Assembly (NCBI GenBank): GCA_022702545.1
Contig: JAHRBC010000008.1
Location: forward strand, 1,116,001-1,180,000
Source of the DNA: Phycomyces nitens
Taxonomy: Eukaryota > Mucoromycota > Mucoromycetes > Mucorales > Phycomycetaceae
DNA length: 64,000 nt
Reading direction: 5' to 3'
Of the stretch, positions 1-12,435 are shown one piece after another. A program made the position numbers and the translations under genes. Each line of letters begins with the position of its first letter. Position 1 is the first letter of the stretch. The notes under the pieces are model-generated. The model made no database searches and had not been told where the DNA came from. It saw only the letters and a program-made list of their open reading frames with translations.

Positions 1-492
1 TTGTACTTTGGACATGCTGTCAACGATGCCGATTGAATTCAAGAGATTGAGAAAAGAAAAAGTTTAAATGTTAGAATGAGTAATAGTAATAGTCGCGAAT
101 AATACGGTGAAAGCTTTGAATAGGTACCCAGCACAAATAGTTAGAGAGAGTGAGAGAGTGAGTGAGTCAGTAGTTAAGGTTTCTTAGTTGGAGATACAAA
201 TAATTATTTATAGTATTTATAGGTTTCTACAGGCAAAAATACATGGCGTCTATTTACTAATAATGTCATAGTTGGTCTATACATGAGAATAAATTTATTT
301 GGGAACCAAAGCAATACAAGACATCTGGAATGAAGCAGGCCTTGGAATGTATATTGTTGTATTTCGATTATATAAAGATGTCCAGCCATTTATTAAATAT
401 TTGGACAGATACAAGATATATTGTGTGTTAGTGTGTCAGATATTTATAAATTAGTTATCCGCCTCTAAGTGTCATATCTATTTGCACCATCG

Positions 493-818
493 ATTTGCGA
501 ATACGGGGGACAAAAATCTTATTTTATAAAAAAAATGGAGGAAAAAAATTACGATGATTTAATTGATGTCCTTGGTATTAAGGGGTGAATAGGATATAAA
601 TCAACGTAATCTACACTGTAGCGAACAAACATAAACATTGAGACTGAAAATACATATGATTTTGCGAATACGGGGGACAAAAATCTTATTTTTAAAAAAA
701 ATAGGAAAAAAATTACGATGATTTAATTGATTTCCTTGGTATTAAGGGGTGAATAGGATATAAATCAACGTAATCTACACTGTAGCGAATAAACATAAAC
801 ATTGAGACTGAAAATACA
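493..818. repeat. Internal direct repeat inside repeat A
   Basis: A unit of about 160 bases starting TTTGCGAATACGGGGGAC occurs at 493 and again at 661, a period of 168. The same pair recurs in the second copy of repeat A near 5633 and 5801. Both units contain the shared phrase TAGGATATAAATCAACG. No coding or structural function is visible. Confidence 0.9.
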
Positions 819-1140
819 GACAAATACAGACAAATATAGAGAACATCCTATTGGTTACATTCAATGCACCTTTATGCACCTTTATGCACGTCTAGGTTAA
901 TAGTATTATTCCCTTGTCTTCCTTGTAAAGATACTTCATAAAACCAATCTACGGATTGTGGTAGGTGATATATTTTGTATCTGGGAATGTCTGCAACTTT
1001 CATTCGGCCAATTTTAACCCCAATTACGATTCCTTTTCTTAAATCAAAGTGTATACAGAGTATTATGGGGGCCGAGTGTTTTATACCTTCAGCATGTTGC
1101 AAAATATGACAACCCAATTCAAGAGATTAAGAAAGAAAAT

Positions 1141-1860
1141 TTTAAAGGTGGGGAAAGAAATTAAGAGGTGAGGAATATGAGATATTTTATTTATATGGAT
1201 TGAGAAGATAAGGGTTTGGGTGTGACGTTGAGTAAAAAGATTTTGTTGAATGAATGAATGAATGAATGAATGATTGAAGAGAAGGGGTAGAAGGATGAGA
1301 GTGAGTTTTATTGAATTTGAGTTGATTAGTTTGTTGTTGTTGAGATAAGTATGTGATATATTGTATGATATATTGTATGATTGTATTTTGTGAGTAAGGA
1401 TTGAAAAATTGAGGTTAGATAGGGGGGTATGATAAGAATTGCGGGATTTAAGGATTTGTGGAGAAAGTATAGTTTGTATAAAGTGAAAAAGAGTTTTTGA
1501 AGTGGGATATGTGGATTTTAAATGATTATTGTATGTGTGTTTGTGGTTGAGAGGGGTTGAGAGGGGAGAATTGATTGAATTGATTGAATTGAAGGAGATT
1601 GTGGATGTAATGATCCAGTATGGATAAGATGGGATGGATTTATAGAGTTTTTTGAAATATGGGATTATTGAGCGAACAAGTGTTTAGATTTGATTGGGTT
1701 AGTGTTGAGTGTATTGAATAAATGATTTAATAGAGGATCGATTAGTAGAAAAAGAGTTGAAAGACTAATAAAAAGGTTTAAAGATGGATATGATGGATTG
1801 GGATTTTGGGTGGGATTTTTTGCAGTGAAGATTTTGTAGCTGGTTAAATTGATCGAATGT
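1141..1860. other. C-depleted, G/T-rich strand-asymmetric tract
   Basis: By direct count the + strand has only 11 C in these 720 bases (7 in the first 600), while G stays near 30 percent. GC skew is therefore extreme. The tract contains a short GAAT microsatellite near 1247 and runs such as GAGGGGTTGAGAGGGG. The same composition is present in the second repeat copy at about 6273-6999. Open frames inside it are by-products of the skewed composition. I cannot assign a function. Confidence 0.85.
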
Positions 1861-2018
1861 GTCAAGGGGACTGAGAGACTATATTATTCTTATTTTTTGA
1901 TATTACTAAATTATGTGGATTGCGGTCAAATCAACAGAGATCAGATACAAGCTTGATAATGGATTCTATGGTGGGCGGTGTAATATAGGCTAATATTGAT
2001 TGTATATTGATTATAAGG

Positions 2019-2325
2019 AGCGATTTGTATGTAACTAAATGATCACAGCTAATATACGGAATTGTTTTCGGGTGCAAGAAATTGAAAACGATCCAGACTT
2101 GGATCCATCCAATTCGTACTTGTATTAGTTTATTGCGATTATAAAAACTTTGAATATGAATTGTGTTGTATGGTATATATTGAATTTTTATTATTATTGT
2201 TATTACTAGTCATTGATAAATTAAAAAATACAATAAAACGTAATTATTTAAGGTTATCATTCAGATAATGCTTTTTTGAATTCATATAGGTAATTCATAT
2301 GTAAGCAAGGTCATCATCATGATAT
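2019..2325. repeat. Segment B, uninterrupted copy
   Basis: This 0.3 kb segment directly follows repeat A in copy 1. A related segment lies at 14213-14522, beyond the inserted element. Shared phrases include TTTTCGGGTGCAAGAAATTG and GATCCATCCAATTCGTAC. The B copies look clearly more diverged (roughly 5 percent by eye) than the A copies. Its value is as the empty site that defines the insertion borders in copy 2. Confidence 0.85.
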
Positions 2326-2386
2326 TAAATAAATACGTACGCATTTATTTGTGCTTCGTCAAGCACTTTGCCCCACGATTCCCCAA

Positions 2387-2630
2387 CACCCGTAGGTAGT
2401 AGACGCCCTACTTTTTCAACCTGCAAACTTCCTCCCACCAGATACCGGCCTGAACAGATACCTGGCTGCGGACACCCCACACTTAAGACCTTGCAGATGC
2501 ATGGCTACCACAATACTTCCCCTCACCCGTAGGTAGTAGACGCCCTACTTTTTCAACCTGCAGACTTCCTCCCACCAGATACCGGCTTGAACGACTACCT
2601 GGCTGCGGACGCCCCACATTTTGAGACCCT
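2387..2630. repeat. 137-bp-period direct repeat in a GC-richer island
   Basis: A unit beginning CACCCGTAGGTAGTAGACGC occurs at 2387 and 2524, with about 105 bases conserved per unit and a short spacer. The island is clearly richer in GC than its surroundings. On the minus strand the string GTTCAAGCC fits the pol III B-box consensus, so a tRNA-derived SINE is possible, but no convincing A box or tail was found. Confidence 0.75.
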
Positions 2631-2767
2631 GGAACCCCACCACCATTAAGGCAGTGGGATAACCTCCCCACGCACTTTCGTGTCTATGGGAAAAGAGCTA
2701 TACATAGTATTAGGCTTATGTTTTACTTGGCGATTACAAATAAAAAGAAGAGGTACTTACAGTTGAC

Positions 2768-2895
2768 AGTCCACAGTCCACAGTCCAGAGTCTACAGTCT
2801 ACATTCACATCCACATCTACATTCACATCCACAATCTGCAAGTCCACTGTCAAAAATCCGCTCTACAGTCCACAGTCCACAGTCCACGGTCTAAA
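2768..2895. repeat. CAGTCCA minisatellite
   Basis: Imperfect short units built on CAGTCCA and CATTCACATCCA fill this stretch, giving a pyrimidine-and-A-rich cryptic minisatellite. No coding potential is seen. Confidence 0.8.
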
Positions 2896-5140
2896 GTGCA
2901 TAAGACCGGGTCCAGTTAGTGATGTTGTTTGTAATGTGCTAATTGCAATGCGTACTTACATCGTCATCGGCAAAAAAGGGCCCAAGCTGAGGTCAGCAAT
3001 GAAAAGTAGTAAGCTGGTGTACAAGAGAAAGGCGCTCTCCCCAAGTTCCCACTGTTGTTTATTTCTTATGGGAAAATTTTCAGTCAAACTTTTATTTGAC
3101 AGAGTGATCAAGTCATGTGAGCTCTATGGCTTACCACTGTGAGAATCCTTCATATTATGTGAGGGTTTGGCGCCCTGCAACGGCTCAATAGCTTGATAAT
3201 CTCTGCTTTTAGACGATTTTTCTTTACTGCTTGTATAACTTTTCTATTATTTATTGAATTTGAATATCTAGGCGATATTAAACAGCGAAAATGCCGTAGC
3301 TATATAGTTTATTAGAGTTTAATATAGTGTAGGCTAATATAATCGATTCAATATAATAGCTGTAATTACTAATAGTTTGTAGACATTTTTATATGTTTTA
3401 CTTTCTTTCTTTTCGGCAGATAATGCGTACAGCCGTTGTGGTACCATTGTTCTGTCAAAGGCTTCCTAAATTTAGGGGAAAGCATATTATAGATTAGGAA
3501 GGAATAGAATACAAGAAAACGCCGTGACTCGGTATGATTGTAAGTAGAAGGGCAGGTTGGAGTGGGATTATCTCTGGATAGTTAATATTAGATAAATTGG
3601 ATAAATATGATAAATCTGTTAATATTTGGTGAGTGTGTCAAAAGAGAATTATATAGAAAAATGTTGTTTTTGACACTACCAAGGTATATTATCAGTATTT
3701 TGGAGCATTTTAAAAATTCACAATTCCTTTCGTTGCTGCACATAATCGAAATGTACAAGGACAGCATGAATAAAGAAGAATAGACAGGCTCCGGTGTTTT
3801 GGAGGACTCTTTTACTTTACAAACGGCCAGGAACGGCGGCAGATGGTACAAAATACATGCTACCAACAGTTCAGGCCTATCTGATTTTGTGTCACCATAC
3901 AATCTATGCTTTCGCATACAGACGTTTTTATGCCTGGGCTCATCTTTTAGAACGGTGAGCGTTACTTTAACTTTGTTAGAGAGTGGACACAAAGTTACCT
4001 CTGTCAAAAGCACAGTGTACAGAGCGCACTTATTCTTTTCCGGACACTTTTTTATACTTCTTGGATCCTTTCTTGAATGACCCTCATCAAAGATTGACAC
4101 TAGGTTGAAACAGTGTTACTAGCCAATTGAAAACATTCCCACAAAATGGCCAAGGGGGTATAAAGTGTAAACAAAGCAGCCGATTCTGCAAATGAGCCAT
4201 CCAGCCAAACTCCATTTTTTTAACAAATGCTTTTATCCCCCTAACTAGCAGGCTAACGCTATGATTTTATTGCTGAAATGGATTTCTTAGACGTTTGAAA
4301 ATATTTGAGTCTATTCATGATTTTATAATGGCCAACTAGAAAGCTATTTTACTCACTATTTAATCTTGAAACCATAATCCCAATCCCAGATTAACATCCA
4401 ACATAATAGAGCCAGAAGGATGGGGCTATACCAGAATTTTAGCCCTTAAATATATCCAGTTTAAACATACAAGGACAAGAAATGCTATATCGCATGAAAC
4501 ATAACGAATTTTCGGTTGTTGTAGAGTGTACCATCAATCAACTTAAAGTGCGCTTGTAAAGGACTGAGCATTCGGCTTTTCTCAAAAGACAATAATACAT
4601 ATACACCAGAGTGAATATCTTTAGGAAAAGTGCGGTTTACTTTGTGCTATTATATACTAGAATGGCAGAGCGCATATTCTGGGTGCCTGTAGATACACAT
4701 GCTTGAAAAATAAATTTTCAAACACCCCAGTGATAAACCTAATATATATATATATATACTTGACATTAAATAGCAGTCGGTATGACCATACTAGACGCTC
4801 TCACTACTCTCATCCACCATCCTCATAATTAGAAACATTCTTGTATAATAGCAGAATATAATGTTTTAAAAAATACCCCAAAAAAAATGGTATCCAGGTT
4901 GCGATTCACTATAACAAATGGTCCAACCTCTCCTAAAAAAATACACCCCAAGACTATAATAGAGCCTCAATTTTCTTGTATTGTTTAATGGTACAAGGGG
5001 TTGTTGCGGACAGTATGGTTCCGTGTCTGCAGATGCATGCAATCTTCATTCCGTCTATGTTAAGCCTCATCATGATTTATTTCTTAAATATCAAAGGGTT
5101 TGAAAAAATAAAAACAAAAAAAGTCTGTGGGATGAGCATC
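2896..5140. other. Spacer between the A copies, no confident gene
   Basis: No recognisable gene was found. Two overlapping open frames stand out: a 170-codon frame on the minus strand (3588-4100) and a 93-codon frame on the plus strand (3799-4080). The minus frame is cysteine-rich in its first half and hydrophobic at its end, and I do not recognise it. A short AT repeat lies near 4750. Without homologues neither frame should be called a gene. Confidence 0.5.
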
Positions 5141-7150
5141 TTGTACTTTGGACATGCTGTCAACGATGCCGATTGAATTCAAGAGATTGAGAAAAGAAAA
5201 AGTTTAAATGTTAGAATGAGTAATAGTAATAGTCGCGAATAATACGGTGAAAGCTTTGAATAGGTACCCAGCACAAATAGTTAGAGAGAGTGAGAGAGTG
5301 AGTGAGTCAGTAGTTAAGGTTTCTTAGTTGGAGATACAAATAATTATTTATAGTATTTATAGGTTTCTACAGGCAAAAATACATGGCGTCTATTTACTAA
5401 TAATGTCATAGTTGGTCTATACATGAGAATAAATTTATTTGGGAACCAAAGCAATACAAGACATCTGGAATGAAGCAGGCCTTGGAATGTATATTGTTGT
5501 ATTTCGATTATATAAAGATGTCCAGCCATTTATTAAATATTTGGACAGATACAAGATATATTGTGTGTTAGTGTGTCAGATATTTATAAATTAGTTATCC
5601 GCCTCTAAGTGTCATATCTATTTGCACCATCGATTTGCGAATACGGGGGACAAAAATCTTATTTTATAAAAAAAATGGAGGAAAAAAATTACGATGATTT
5701 AATTGATGTCCTTGGTATTAAGGGGTGAATAGGATATAAATCAACGTAATCTACACTGTAGCGAACAAACATAAACATTGAGACTGAAAATACATATGAT
5801 TTTGCGAATACGGGGGACAAAAATCTTATTTTTTAAAAAATAGGAAAAAAAATTACGATGATTTAATTGATTTCCTTGGTATTAAGGGGTGAATAGGATA
5901 TAAATCAACGTAATCTACACTGTAGCGAATAAACATAAACATTGAGACTGAAAATACAGACAAATACAGACAAATATAGAGAACATCCTATTGGTTACAT
6001 TCAATGCACCTTTATGCACCTTTATGCACGTCTAGGTTAATAGTATTATTCCCTTGTCTTCCTTGTAAAGATACTTCATAAAACCAATCTACGGATTGTG
6101 GTAGGTGATATATTTTGTATCTGGGAATGTCTGCAACTTTCATTCGGCCAATTTTAACCCCAATTACGATTCCTTTTCTTAAATCAAAGTGTATACAGAG
6201 TATTATGGGGGCCGAGTGTTTTATACCTTCAGCATGTTGCAAAATATGACAACCCAATTCAAGAGATTAAGAAAGAAAATTTTAAAGGTGGGGAAAGAAA
6301 TTAAGAGGTGAGGAATATGAGATATTTTATTTATATGGATTGAGAAGATAAGGGTTTGGGTGTGACGTTGAGTAAAAAGATTTTGTTGAATGAATGAATG
6401 AATGAATGATTGAAGAGAAGGGGTAGAAGGATGAGAGTGAGTTTTATTGAATTTGAGTTGATTAGTTTGTTGTTGTTGAGATAAGTATGTGATATATTGT
6501 ATGATATATTGTATGATTGTATTTTGTGAGTAAGGATTGAAAAATTGAGGTTAGATAGGGGGTATGATAAGAATTGCGGGATTTAAGGATTTGTGGAGAA
6601 AGTATAGTTTGTATAAAGTGAAAAAGAGTTTTTGAAGTGGGATATGTGGATTTTAAATGATTATTGTATGTGTGTTTGTGGTTGAGAGGGGTTGAGAGGG
6701 GAGAATTGATTGAATTGATTGAATTGAAGGAGATTGTGGATGTAATGATCCAGTATGGATAAGATGGGATGGATTTATAGAGTTTTTGAAATATGGGATT
6801 ATTGAGCGAACAAGTGTTTAGATTTGATTGGGTTAGTGTTGAGTGTATTGAATAAATGATTTAATAGAGGATCGATTAGTAGAAAAAGAGTTGAAAGACT
6901 AATAAAAAGGTTTAAAGATGGATATGATGGATTGGGATTTTGGGTGGGATTTTTTGCAGTGAAGATTTTGTAGCTGGTTAAATTGATCGAATGTGTCAAG
7001 GGGACTGAGAGACTATATTATTCTTATTTTTTGATATTACTAAATTATGTGGATTGCGGTCAAATCAACAGAGATCAGATACAAGCTTGATAATGGATTC
7101 TATGGTGGGCGGTGTAATATAGACTAATATTGATTGTATATAGATTATAA
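5141..7150. repeat. Repeat A, copy 2 (2.0 kb)
   Basis: Near-identical second copy of bases 1-2018, in direct orientation. Its internal direct repeat and C-depleted tract are both retained. Similarity to copy 1 stops at the string GATTATAA (7143-7150), where foreign sequence with Helitron coding remnants begins. The same GATTATAA string reappears at 14205-14212, where similarity to copy 1 resumes. Confidence 0.95.
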
Positions 7151-7470
7151 AGACCAGTGGTTGGCTCTGTGGAAGAGCCTTTAGTTATCAGAGACATTCC
7201 TGTTAGTTCACCCAATGGCTCTGCAATCGCAGAAACAGATATTACTATCTCAATTCGTGAGACCTTGCCAATTGTCGCTGAATATTAACAACGAATGACC
7301 CAAGTTCAGGAGGTTCCAATTTTGAGCATTCTCCCAGTTGTAATGGGAATACCCATCAGCGCATTTCCAGTATCCTGTGCCCCAACAACCAGATAAATAA
7401 TCCAAATGGTCACAGATCTAATGCGAATAGCTCCCACACTATTGCCAGAAATGCTGAAACTCCTGAACCA

Positions 7471-10400
7471 ATGGAAGATAATAGAGTAAATATGGATGTA
7501 GAGTGCCAGTTCTGTGGTGCATTGATGCGGATCAATGAAAATAACAGTCAATCTTCAAGAAATAGCCCAAAATTCTCTATGTGTTGCAACAAAGGAAAAC
7601 ATATCGTTCTTAAACTTGATCCCACCTCTATCCCAATTCTTGAACTTCTTGATCATTCTACACCAGCTTGCGATAATTTCTTTTTGCATATCAGAAGCTA
7701 TAACAGCATATTGAGATTCACCTCACTGGGTGCTAACATCGATATTGCAGCTGCTAACAATCGAGGTAGTGCTTATAATTTTCGAATTCACGGAATCATT
7801 TGCCACAGAATTGGATAAATTGTCCCCATGAGCGAATCTGAGATCGCAAACCCTCAATTTTCTCAGATTTATATCTATGATCCAGTCTGTCAATTAGATC
7901 AAAGGCAACAGAATGCCTCGCACCTAAAAAGAGATGTCTTGGAGAAACTCCGGTCCGTTTTGATGGGTACTAATCCATTCGTCTCATTGTTCAGATCAAT
8001 GCATGAAATATCACAAGAGAATGGTCATACGGCAGACCTGACTTTGCGCTTGGTCGCTGAAGGCTCTCAAGATCAAAGACGCTATAATGCTCCAACTGCC
8101 GAGGAAGTGACAGTGTTAATCATGAACAACGAACCTGGCACCTCTAGGCACATCTTCCTTCATACCAAAACACATTTCTACCAAAACACCAATGAGTATC
8201 ATCGATCCTATAATGTTCTCCATTATGTTTTTCTCTTTCCCTCTGGCGAAGATGGCTGGACTATCAGTTCAAAGTCCCTTTCTGGAAATCGTGTCACTGT
8301 CATGCAATGGTATTCCAATCGGCTGGTTTACCGCCTAAACTCTCTTCATTATCTTTATCTCTTTGGCCGCCTCTTCCAGAAGCATATTATGGACATGTAT
8401 GCGAAAATTGAGCATAATAGACTCAATTATGCCACAAGCAACCAGGAGCGCCTCAGAGTAGATTTCTACAGTGGAATACAGGATGCTATTAATCTCAATG
8501 ACAATTATTTGGCAAATCTTGGTCGCTGAGTCATCCTTCCATCGTCATTTATTGGCAGCCCACGCCAGATGCGTCAACTCTACAAGGATCCAATGAGCAT
8601 TGTCCGCCATTTTGGCAAGCCAGGCCTCTTTGTGATGTTCACTTGCAACCCAACTTTACCAGAGATTGCTACCTCTATTTTGGCCGGACAAAGGGCTAAT
8701 GACCGCCCTGATCTTTGCTCCCGTGTTTTTAACATAAAGTTAAAAGATCTTATAGATAATCTGACCAGAAAGCATATTCTTGGAAAGGTGAAAGCCTTCA
8801 TATATGTAATCGAATTCCAAAAAAAAATAGGACTTGTACATGCACACATTCTCTTGATTCTTTACACAGATGACAAGCCTCTCTCGCCTAATTACTACGA
8901 TCTTATAGTCTTGGCCGAGCTTTCCAACCCTGTCGCGGAACCCTTAGCCTATGAAAGTGTACATAGAAATATGATGCCTAGACCATGTGGGCCGTCTCAT
9001 CCAAGAGCCCCATGCGTGGAAAATAGCCAGTGCAAGAAGTGGTTTCATAAAGCCTTTTGTAAAGAGACAGTAGAGGATGGATCAGGGTATCTTAAATACC
9101 GTAGAATAAATGACGGAAGTTATGACATGAAAGGATCCATTAAGTTGGATAACCGATGGGTAGTTCCCCACAACCGTAACCTTTGTGCAAAGTACAACGT
9201 GCACATTAATGTTGAGATAAGTACCTCTGTTTCTGCAGTGAAATACCTGTATAAATATGTATACAAGGACCATGACCGCGCAATGGCAAGCGTACAACCC
9301 ACATCTATCACCAACGCCACGTTACAGCAGCCTCAGGAGAACACCAATGAAGTCGAGGAATTCCCTGATGCTCGATATGTCTCGGCATCCGAAGCATATT
9401 GGAGAATCTTCTCATTCAAGCTTCACCAAGAGTACTCTTCCCACCAACGACTTGTCATCCACCTTGATTACTCCAAATTGGTGTATTACTATGACTCTGA
9501 TAATCTGGAACAATTGTCACATACAAATACAAAAACCACAATGCCAATGTGGTTTTCGTACAATGCAGCAAATCAAGAATCTCGGCGCCATCTGTACACT
9601 AACTCTCCTGCACATTATGTCTGGAATCCAAGGGACAGAGTGTAGACCCCACGCCAGAGATTCAAAAATGAAACAATTGGCAGAGTTTATGCAGTTTCTC
9701 CAAGAGATATTGAAAAATATTGCTTGAGAATATTGCTAAACAATGCACGAGGCTCCATGAGTTTCAAAGACATCCGCACTGTAGACGGCCAAATATTTGA
9801 AACAAACCAAGCTTCTTGCCGTGCTCTAGGCCTTTTGATGAATGATAATAAACGGAACGATTTCATGAAAGATGCTGCAACTCACCAGCTCCCGTAATAA
9901 CTGAGGCGGTTATTTGCTATGCTTTTGGGATTCTGTGAAGTTTCCGATCCTTTTGTCATCTAGATGTCTCATCACACTTCTATGATCGAATATTATCTTT
10001 ATCTGGCCATAAATAACGAAGCAGATTCTTCCTTGGAGCCTACCCAAGACATGTACGACAGATGTCTGTGGGATATTGAAACACACCTGTCCGTAAACTC
10101 CCTCACTCTCACTTCCTTTACCGGATTTATTTTTCCACATTTGCCCCAAAACCCCAGTCTTTTACAAAATCGCCAGACATCACAGCCAATTCTTTAAGAA
10201 CAGCAACAGCTCTGCAATGACGCCCGTCTCTTGTCCTGTCCTGACGACTTTACCTAAAATGATGATCAACACTCAGTATATGACACAATACTGGAAGCTG
10301 TTGATGCCTCTCAGCTTGCACCAAGACTGTTTTTGTCGATAGCCCGGGTGGCACAAGAAAGATATTTGTCTTTAATGCCTTGCTCCAGAAAGTACGCCAA

Positions 10401-11679
10401 ACAGGGAAAATTGCTCTTGCTGTTGCAACCGGTGAAATTGGTGCCCATCTGTTAGATGGTGGTCGTACAGCCTGTGCGAGGTTCAAGATACCAATTGACA
10501 TTGACACGAGTTCAATTTGTTCAATTTCTGCCAATTCGCAGTTGGCTGAGCTGACCAATAAAACCGAGTTGGTTATTTGGAATGAAGCGCCCATGATCAG
10601 TAAGGATGTCTTCAATGCAGTAAGCAGATTCATCCAGGATATCATGAATGCTGTGGACCCCCTGCTTGAGCACGTCCCATTTGGAGGAAAAATATTTATC
10701 TTTGGTGGTGACTTTTATCAGGTTCTTCCTGTTATCCCAAGAGCATCAAGATCACAAATAGTGTCCCAGTTCATCAACAGAGCCAATTCATGGAGACATG
10801 TAAATACGCTCAAACTCAGGAAGTATATGAGAATTTCCCAGGCGAACACTCCCAAAGAAGCAATGCAGCTCAAGATCTTTGCAACATTTCTCTTGCAGGT
10901 AGGCAATGGCGTTGTCCCCATCACATGTGGTTCTGACACAGTCCCCATCCCCTCAACAATGTTGATGCAAGGCCGCAACATTTCTCACCTGGCCAGTGCT
11001 GTATTCCCCAACCTCTCCTCAAATTCAATCATCCCTCAATTCCTTATGGGTCGTGCCATATTAACACCAAAAAACTCAGACGTCTCCGGACTCAACAACT
11101 TGATTCTTGATCAGTTTCCTGGACAGCTAAAAGAATACAAAAGCATTGATCAGGGTATAAATGAAGACAACCTCTTGGCATATCCAATTGAGCTCCTCAA
11201 CTCTCTTGATTCTGGATTCCTGCTACCCCACAGTCTTCGCCTTAAAAAGGGCTGTCCCATCATGCTGCTAAGAGACCTTGATCCAAACAATGGTATATGT
11301 AATGGCATTCGCCTTATATGCTGTCATTAGGGCAATGATTGGCACTGGGTCTAATGCTGGAAAACAAGTTCTCATCCCAAAGATCAAGCTCAATCCATCC
11401 GGATCAAATGCTTCGATCCAATTCCAAAGATACCAGTTCCCAGTCCGTCTTGCTTTTGCCATGACCATCAATAAGTCCCAGTGTCAAACATTGGACAGCG
11501 TTGGCTTATACCTTCCTTCCCCAGTTTTTTTTCATGGCCAATTATACGTTGCCCTTTCCCGTGTGCGGAACCCATCTGGGATTAAGATTATGTTTGATAC
11601 CCCCTATGACCCCAATATGCCCCAAACTACAACATTTACAACCAATGCAGTATATAAGGAAGTGCTTACAAGACATTAA
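7471..11679 (+). pseudogene. Helitron Rep/PIF1-helicase gene, decayed
   Basis: Replication initiator and helicase of a rolling-circle transposon. One frame runs from 7471 to 10197 and is broken by stops at 7816, 8527, 9643, about 9895 and 9961. It shows the N-terminal CCHC-like region (CQFCGAL, CCNKGK), the HUH metal motif as VHAHILLIL near 8835, and the tyrosine motif KYLYKYVYKDHDR near 9243, so the catalytic Rep residues survive. After a frame change the PIF1-like helicase follows (10320-11330). Its Walker A reads PGGTRKI instead of PGGTGKT, and Walker B reads WNEAP instead of WDEAP. A further frameshift near 11315 leads to the last helicase motifs (FAMTINKSQCQTL, YVALSR). The stop at 8527 fits a CGA to TGA change. 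It cannot encode an active transposase. Confidence 0.93.
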
Positions 11680-11904
11680 CTACTATGCGATTGACTCTAA
11701 GCATTTTATACCCTCATACACCTATGCCTTTATACACCTATGTCCTTATACATATGCTCTCATACACCTATTTCTATTTTTATTCAAGCTTATGCCACCT
11801 ATAATTCTATTTCTCCTCCACCCATTTAATATATATATATTATATTACCAGCTACACACATATGGTAACCATGCTAATTCTAATATTATATATATGAGTA
11901 AAGA

Positions 11905-12012
11905 CAATGACTCAACCGAACCAGCAGACCTATTTGCTGCGAAGTCAACGACTGAGTCAAACCAGTAAAACTATAAATTGCTCAGTCAACGACTGAGCCT
12001 ACCAGTCGACCT
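11905..12012 (-). repeat. Dispersed ~41-bp repeat patch
   Basis: Degenerate units containing GTCAACGACTGAGTCAAACC lie here. They are the reverse complement of the tandem array at 41541-41750, sharing ACGACTGAG, CAAACC and GTAAAA in the same order and spacing. The patch sits between the Helitron helicase remnant and the dioxygenase gene. Confidence 0.75.
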
Positions 12013-12370
12013 AGCATTTATTTAATCCAAGATAGAAAATAAGTAAAACTTAATTGGTATGAGGAATATCAATAGGTTAACAATTGTTTGCAATGATAAC
12101 GAAAAGATATAAACGGCTATATTCTATGGTACAAGTGTAATGAGAAAGGTTGTGTACAATTGATTAAGGAATAACGCAGAATATTAGTCTTTGGAGAATC
12201 CCAGTGTCATTAAGTGTATTGCGAAACAAGAAAAAATCTGACGCAATTCCAATCAAAGATGCACCAATTTTCACATTGATTTCGCGCAATACGCCCAATC
12301 TATCTATTACGCCATAGGACGTATATATTGAAAACAATATTCATCAAGAGTGAATTTTTGAATCTCAAGG

Positions 12371-12378
12371 TATATAAG
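12371..12378 (+). promoter_or_regulatory. TATA box of the dioxygenase gene
   Basis: TATATAAG lies 58 bases before the dioxygenase ATG, a normal distance for a fungal TATA-driven gene with a short leader. It suggests that the cargo gene carries its own promoter inside the inserted element. Confidence 0.5.
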
Positions 12379-12435
12379 TATCTCATATCGAGACCTGTTA
12401 TTCATCGTTAATACATCACAATATCAATACCAAAC

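Larger units (their letters stand above)
1..2018. repeat. Repeat A, copy 1 (2.0 kb)
   Basis: This segment recurs at 5141-7150 with an offset of 5140 bases. The two copies differ by only a few substitutions and small indels, for example one fewer GAAT unit in copy 2. The left edge coincides with the window edge, so the repeat may extend further left. It holds short open frames on the minus strand (204-389, 872-1117, 1665-1865) whose translations match no family I know. Because the copies are nearly identical, conservation of these frames is not evidence that they code. It ends where copy 2 is interrupted by the inserted element. Confidence 0.95.

Noticed and set aside
1501..1580. G-quadruplex in GAGGGGTTGAGAGGGG
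   Set aside because: Only two runs of four G lie close together. Four runs within reach are not present.
2387..2630. CRISPR-like direct repeats
   Set aside because: There are only two units, far longer than CRISPR repeats, in a eukaryotic context with no cas genes.
3588..4100. 170-codon minus frame with paired Cys residues as a zinc-binding protein
   Set aside because: The cysteines show no regular spacing, the second half is an AT-driven hydrophobic run, and an equally open frame exists on the other strand.
9257..9727. A 156-codon plus-strand frame overlapping the Rep gene
   Set aside because: It is the +2 shadow of the Helitron Rep frame, which carries the recognisable motifs and continues through 9646-9890.
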